64,000 nucleotides of DNA from Sulfuriferula sp. (GTDB taxonomy: Bacteria; Pseudomonadota; Gammaproteobacteria; Burkholderiales; Sulfuriferulaceae): positions 310,001 through 374,000 of the forward strand of contig JARLJL010000013.1 of assembly GCA_031291235.1 (NCBI GenBank), given 5' to 3'. Each line of letters starts with the position of its first letter. The first letter of the stretch is position 1. Of this stretch, positions 59,852 through 64,000 are shown in pieces. The notes under the pieces were generated by a model. It made no database searches. It worked only from the letters and a program-made list of their open reading frames with translations, and was not told the origin of the DNA. The translations under genes were made by a program, and so were the position numbers.

Positions 59852-61774
59852 TCAAACCTGTCCGGCCAGGTCAGTATCGGCCATACAGATCAAGCCCTGT
59901 AAAATAACGCCGATTTCGCGCTGCTGCTGCTCCAGCATGGCTTGCTGGCCTTTAAGAGCGATGGTTCTGGCTTGCAGGTTATCCAGGTTATCATGGACTT
60001 GCTTGATATTTTCGATACGAATCTCCAGTTGCTTCTTGTGATCGCGGATACGCATCACCACTGGATCCAGACTGCGCCGCAGCCAGCTGTCGGCCTCGGT
60101 TTTTGCCAATACGAACATGCCCTGGGCTTCGGCCACCAGGCTGAGATAGAATTTTTTGACCATAAAACGTTTTTCCATGATCAGATTGGCCGGATCGCGG
60201 CCGAACTGATCAACCTGCTGCATTAATACTGCCAGTTTCTGTCGGCAACTATCCAGCGTCAGCAACGGCGGATTCAGCAGCGGGAAACCATGTTCCCGAT
60301 GAAAGCGCAAATACGCGGCGTCGAGCAATTCGACAATTTTTGCCGCGCGATCTTCAACGTCGTGAAAACGCTGGATAATCTGCGCAAATAGATCGTTCAT
60401 CCCTCTCACCAACCCCGGCGTTGTCCAGCAGTCTTCCAGACTGGCGCGTCCGACCACCAGCATTTCGTCCAGCACTTCTTCCGCCAGTGCGTCCAGCAAC
60501 TGGCGCCCCTGCTCCTGAATAAGCGCACGCGTCACCTTGAAATTCATGGTGGTCGCATCGTAAGCCGATTTTTCCTTGATCAGTTTGTCGCGCAAGTTCG
60601 TCACGATTTCCCTGTTCTTACCCGAGAATGCGCTCAATTGCTCCATATCCTGACGCACGCCATCAAGCTGCATCGCCACATTCTGCCGGGATGCATTTGC
60701 CATGGTTTGCACTTCGCTGCAGACGGACTTATACAGCATGGCCTGACGTGCCGGTATGATTTGATCCGCCAGCAGACTTTCCAGCACAGCGATGCCGGAA
60801 CGCTGCAGCAAAGCCTTGTCGCCGCGAATTTTACCCAGCAACGCCTTCTGCGCAGACAAGGCGATTACCTGATCTTCGCGCAGTTGCAATTGCTGCGCAG
60901 TCTGCGCTTTCTGTTTTTGTATGCTCGATGCGATTTCAGCGTCGGACTTGAGGTCGTCCCATAACATATCGACCTTATTCAGTATCGCCACATGATAATT
61001 GGCATGACGCCGCACGCTGCTTTCCCAGATATCCAGATCCGAGCGCGTCACGCCGGTATCGGTTGCCAACAGGAACAGCACTGCATGGGCATTCGGTATT
61101 GTATTCAGGGTCAGTTCCGGCTCTGCCCCCAGCGCATTCAAGCCGGGCGTATCCAGTATGGCGAGGCCGCTCTTGAGCAAAGGGTGCGGAAAATTAATCA
61201 TGGCATAGCGCCAGACCGGCACTTCCACCTTGCCATCTACGGATTTGGCAACATCATCGGCATCGCACAGCCCCATGGCCTGCGCATCGGCGATGGACAC
61301 CCTTTTCACATCGGCCAGTGTGCCCATGGCGCTACTCATCTGCTGGGCATTATCGGGTTCCAGCCGTACGCTGCTCCATTCAATCGGCAAGCGCTTCAAG
61401 CGCGAGATGGAATCGTCGCGCAAGCGCGTTTCGATAGGCAGCAAGCGCAAATAAGGTTCGCTATCCATATCGTAAAACAATTCGGTCGGGCACATCGTAG
61501 TACGGCCGACATCGGACGGCAGCAGCCGCTGTTTAAGATCGGCAAAAAACAGAGCGTTAATCAGCTCGGACTTGCCGCGCGAAAATTCGGCCACAAAAGC
61601 CAGCAGCAATTTATCGCGCTTAAGACTTTCGGCCAGATCATACAAACGCAAACTTTGGCCTGCCTCGACTTCGGTATGACGCTCCAGCCAGCCGCGATAT
61701 GATTCCAGCGTCGCCAGAATCTCGTTGCGCCGCTTCTGGTACTGTTCTATCCCTTGGTCAAGCCCGTTATCCAT
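59852..61774 (-). CDS. Bacterial dynamin-like GTPase
   Basis: The P-loop reads AEFSRGKSELINALF (G67, K68, S69), with Ala at the position of the usual first Gly. Switch I is GRTTMCP, G3 is LDTPGLNALG (D208) and G4 is ILNKVDML (N266, K267, D269). A large mostly helical region follows, ending in a coiled coil. Such proteins remodel or tether membranes in bacteria; the exact role is unknown. The ATG has AGGAG nine bases upstream and gives 640 residues; a longer reading is unlikely. It is 14 bases ahead of the FimV-like gene, so the two are probably co-expressed. Confidence 0.85.
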   Translation of the reverse strand: MDNGLDQGIEQYQKRRNEILATLESYRGWLERHTEVEAGQSLRLYDLAESLKRDKLLLAFVAEFSRGKSELINALFFADLKQRLLPSDVGRTTMCPTELFYDMDSEPYLRLLPIETRLRDDSISRLKRLPIEWSSVRLEPDNAQQMSSAMGTLADVKRVSIADAQAMGLCDADDVAKSVDGKVEVPVWRYAMINFPHPLLKSGLAILDTPGLNALGAEPELTLNTIPNAHAVLFLLATDTGVTRSDLDIWESSVRRHANYHVAILNKVDMLWDDLKSDAEIASSIQKQKAQTAQQLQLREDQVIALSAQKALLGKIRGDKALLQRSGIAVLESLLADQIIPARQAMLYKSVCSEVQTMANASRQNVAMQLDGVRQDMEQLSAFSGKNREIVTNLRDKLIKEKSAYDATTMNFKVTRALIQEQGRQLLDALAEEVLDEMLVVGRASLEDCWTTPGLVRGMNDLFAQIIQRFHDVEDRAAKIVELLDAAYLRFHREHGFPLLNPPLLTLDSCRQKLAVLMQQVDQFGRDPANLIMEKRFMVKKFYLSLVAEAQGMFVLAKTEADSWLRRSLDPVVMRIRDHKKQLEIRIENIKQVHDNLDNLQARTIALKGQQAMLEQQQREIGVILQGLICMADTDLAGQV

Positions 61775-61907
61775 GGTGTAGCACTCCTGAGTCCCCTGCT
61801 TATTATCATGGCGCGATTGCTCGCAATTCGCCATTTTCATCACTGTACATCAAAGTCTCGCCAGGCGGCCAATCAGGTCAACTGGCGCCAATTATTATTC
61901 TGCGCAT

Positions 61908-62483
61908 TCAGAGCAAATGGCGCGCCCATATATCCATCCATGCCAGCGGAAAACTGACGACGAACTGACACAGCAGCAAGAAAATCATGGGCGACAAATC
62001 CACGTTACCCACCAGCGGCACCATACGCCGAAACGGGCGTAGCAGCGGCGCAGTCAGCGAATCGAAAACCGCCATGAACGGCGAAAACGGATTCACGATG
62101 GACAAAACCGCCGTCACCAGCACCAAACCCATGAGCACGTAACATACCAGTGTCAGCAACGCCACCAGAGACAGCAACACAAACCCCGACAGCACGCCGA
62201 CCCCCGCCACCGCAAAAGGAAATCCTTGCAAGGCATACAGGATCAGCGTCAGGACAAATTGCAACACCACAGCCAGCGACAAGGTCGCCATATCCAGGCC
62301 GAACAGCCCTGGAACGATTCGCCGCAATGGGCGCACTGCAAAATCGGTAAATTTCACCACGAACTGAGCGAACGGATTTTGGAACGGAACGCGCATCCAT
62401 TGCATATAAACACGCAACAACAGCGCGATCAAGAATAAATTTGTCACATTTTGTAAAATGAAAGCCAACGCCTGATTCAACAT
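61908..62483 (-). CDS. yggT: YggT-family membrane protein
   Basis: The protein has two YggT domains, each with paired hydrophobic helices and a polar segment: FQNPFAQFVVKFTDFAVRPL then RRIVPGLFGLDM in the first half, and VFDSLTAPLLRPFRRMVPLV then GNVDLSPMIFLLL in the second. Its role is not established. The ATG giving MLNQALAFILQN (191 residues) lies 16 bases after the proC stop; upstream in-frame starts run back into proC. The yggS-proC-yggT order is widespread in proteobacteria. Confidence 0.92.
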   Translation of the reverse strand: MLNQALAFILQNVTNLFLIALLLRVYMQWMRVPFQNPFAQFVVKFTDFAVRPLRRIVPGLFGLDMATLSLAVVLQFVLTLILYALQGFPFAVAGVGVLSGFVLLSLVALLTLVCYVLMGLVLVTAVLSIVNPFSPFMAVFDSLTAPLLRPFRRMVPLVGNVDLSPMIFLLLCQFVVSFPLAWMDIWARHLL

Positions 62484-62499
62484 ATCGATTATGCGGCCT

Positions 62500-63306
62500 T
62501 TATGCCAATGCATCCCCCAATTCCTTGGAACGACGTGCGGCAGCATGCACTGCCTGAACGATGGCATCCTGCACGCCGGCTGCCTGCATACTCAGTATAG
62601 CCTGTTCTGTCGTCCCGCCTTTAGACGTTACTCGCGCACGCAACTCGGCCACATCCTCGGTGCCGGCTTCAGCCAGCTTGGCCGCGCCTAAAAACGTTTC
62701 CAGCGTTAACTGCCTGGCCGCGTCCGCGCTCAATCCCAAATCCATTCCGGCCTGCTGCATAGCTTCCATAAAATAGAAAACGTAAGCAGGGCCGCTACCG
62801 GAAACGGCAGTAACCGCATCCATCAACGCCTCCTGTTCCAGCCACACTACACTACCGGCAGCCTCCATGATCATTTCGGCCTGGCTACGTTGCGGCGCGC
62901 TCACGGCAGGCAACGCAAATAGCGCAGTGACCCCAGCGCCGACCATTGCCGGGGTATTCGGCATGGTGCGCACTACCAGATCATACCCTCCCAGCCATGC
63001 GGACAAAGTCGAAGCCCGAATCCCCGCTGCGATAGACACCACCAGCTGTTTATTCAGCAACGGTTTTAATTGCCCTGCGACCGACTGCAATTGCTGCGGC
63101 TTCACCGCCAGCACGATCACATCCGCCGCCACCGCGGCCTCATTCAGTTCTGCACTGACGGCTATTCGGAATTCGTTACGCAAGCGGTGTTGCGCATCGA
63201 CATTGTGTTCGACTGCACTGATTTTTTCAGCGCCGAAACCTTCACGCAACAAACCAGCAATCAATGCCGAAGCCATGTTGCCGCCACCAATAAATACTAT
63301 ATGCAT
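62500..63306 (-). CDS. proC: Pyrroline-5-carboxylate reductase
   Basis: ProC performs the last step of proline synthesis with NAD(P)H. The Rossmann motif FIGGGNMASALIAGL (5-19) and the family signature near SGSGPAYVFYFMEAM then QQAGMDLGLSAD are clear, with VRTMPNTPAMVGAGVTAL earlier. Length 268 is normal. It lies eight bases after yggS and upstream of yggT. The start ATG agrees with the usual MHIVFIGGGNM N-terminus. Confidence 0.97.
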   Translation of the reverse strand: MHIVFIGGGNMASALIAGLLREGFGAEKISAVEHNVDAQHRLRNEFRIAVSAELNEAAVAADVIVLAVKPQQLQSVAGQLKPLLNKQLVVSIAAGIRASTLSAWLGGYDLVVRTMPNTPAMVGAGVTALFALPAVSAPQRSQAEMIMEAAGSVVWLEQEALMDAVTAVSGSGPAYVFYFMEAMQQAGMDLGLSADAARQLTLETFLGAAKLAEAGTEDVAELRARVTSKGGTTEQAILSMQAAGVQDAIVQAVHAAARRSKELGDALA

Positions 63307-63314
63307 AAATCATC

Positions 63315-64000
63315 CTATCCTTTTAATCTGCTTCCAAACAAGGCCGTTCCCACGCGTACTATCGTCGCGCCTTCGGCAATAGCCGCCTCAAGGTCGTCCG
63401 ACATCCCCATGGACAAGGTATCCAGCCCCGCTCCATGCGCATTCAATCGCTCAAGACATTGCCGCAACAAGGCAAATTGCACTCTCTGCAAGGCCACATC
63501 CGCAGTTGCCTGAGGTATCGCCATCAAGCCGCGCAAACGCAGTCCCGGCAAATCCCGAACTGCAGCCGCCAGGTCGGCCAACTCAGCCGGCGCTACGCCG
63601 CTTTTGCTTGCCTCCCCGCTCACGTTCACCTGCAAACAGACATTCAACGGCTGTTGCCCGGGTTGACGTGCTGCTGACAAACGCTGCGCGATAATAGCGC
63701 GATCTACGCCGTGCACCCAATCAAAGCTGGCTGCAATTTGTGCCGTCTTGTTACGTTGTATCGGCCCGATGAAATGCCAGCTCAAATGCAAATCCGACAA
63801 TACCGTTATTTTAGCAATCGCTTCCTGCACGTAACTCTCGCCGAACGCCTGCTGCCCGGCATTTGCCAACCCACGCACCGCATCGGCAGAACAGTTCTTG
63901 CTTACCGCCAACAGCATAACATCCTGCGCCGAACGTCCTGCCGATTCGGCAGCAGCCGCAATTCGCGCGCGAACTGCTTGCAATGTGCTTTTCTCTGTGT
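63315..64000 (-). CDS. yggS: YggS/PLPBP-type pyridoxal phosphate homeostasis protein (5' end off window)
   Basis: This single-domain TIM-barrel protein binds PLP and helps maintain vitamin B6 and amino acid balance. The PLP lysine lies in LLAVSKNCSAD, and HFIGPIQRNKTA, LQVNVSGEASKSG and SMGMSDDLEAAIAEGATIVR are family blocks. The frame stays open to the right edge, reading TEKSTLQAVRARIAAAAESA; the only in-window start candidate is a poor TTG, so the true start probably lies a few codons beyond the window. It precedes proC and yggT. Confidence 0.94.
   Translation of the reverse strand, partial: TEKSTLQAVRARIAAAAESAGRSAQDVMLLAVSKNCSADAVRGLANAGQQAFGESYVQEAIAKITVLSDLHLSWHFIGPIQRNKTAQIAASFDWVHGVDRAIIAQRLSAARQPGQQPLNVCLQVNVSGEASKSGVAPAELADLAAAVRDLPGLRLRGLMAIPQATADVALQRVQFALLRQCLERLNAHGAGLDTLSMGMSDDLEAAIAEGATIVRVGTALFGSRLKG

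Overview
This window is ordinary core chromosome of a betaproteobacterium. The evidence is the gene order: tpiA-secG-tRNA-Leu-nuoABCDEFGH, rlmE-ftsH-folP-glmM followed by pst, greA-carB-carA, rimP-nusA-infB-rbfA-truB, and proA-nadD-rsfS-rlmH-maf-rng. A Nitrosomonadales-like relative is my guess from general similarity and cannot be proven by reading. Gene density is very high. I see no rRNA, insertion sequence, prophage, integrase other than XerD, toxin-antitoxin pair or CRISPR array. I found no convincing undescribed multi-gene system.

Layout, left to right. 1-7.7 kb: complex I genes nuoA to nuoH on the minus strand, with nuoH cut by the window edge. 7.9-9.2 kb: tRNA-Leu(GAG), secG and tpiA. 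9.4-13.1 kb: the phosphate importer pstSCAB on the plus strand, without phoU, closed by a strong terminator. 13.2-18.1 kb: glmM, folP, ftsH and rlmE on the minus strand, with divergent yhbY. 18.4-27.4 kb: a DUF4149 membrane protein, greA, carB, carA and dnaE. 27.6-30.1 kb: an ADP-ribosylglycohydrolase-like protein with altered active-site positions, trhO, and def. 30.1-32.5 kb: kup and pgsA. 32.6-34.4 kb: a small islet with a His-rich small protein and a secreted or anchored esterase. 34.4-39.2 kb: a tightly overlapping run of radical SAM protein, acpS, nagZ, a family-5-type uracil-DNA glycosylase and uvrC. 39.2-41.1 kb: tRNA-Ser(UGA) and an unassigned 525-residue protein. 41.1-48.1 kb: the translation operon (tRNA-Gly, tRNA-Cys, tRNA-Leu, rimP, nusA, infB, rbfA, truB, Nudix). 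48.2-53.2 kb: a methyltransferase, folB, a TauE/SafE permease, xerD, ogt and a periplasmic helical-repeat protein. 53.3-58.1 kb: proA to rng. 58.2-64 kb: a FimV-like protein, a dynamin-like GTPase, a YggT protein, proC and the yggS/PLPBP gene, which runs off the right edge.

The genes mostly serve energy conservation (Nuo), phosphate and potassium import, cell-envelope precursor synthesis and turnover (GlmM, NagZ, AcpS, PgsA), protein secretion and quality control (SecG, FtsH, Def), translation and ribosome assembly (IF2, NusA, RimP, RbfA, TruB, RlmE, RlmH, RsfS, YhbY), DNA replication and repair (DnaE, UvrC, UDG, Ogt, XerD), and pyrimidine, arginine, proline, folate and NAD synthesis.

The points most worth a second look are: the ADP-ribosylglycohydrolase homologue whose usual metal-ligand motifs are replaced; a dnaE promoter so close to the ATG that the mRNA may be leaderless; a hairpin with a U-run just upstream of rimP; the Gly-Cys-Leu tRNA trio sitting upstream of rimP rather than beside pgsA; the unassigned 525-residue protein; the FimV-dynamin gene pair; and the islet between uvrC and pgsA. 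Start codons were chosen by family N-termini, Shine-Dalgarno sequences and stop/start overlaps, all by eye.
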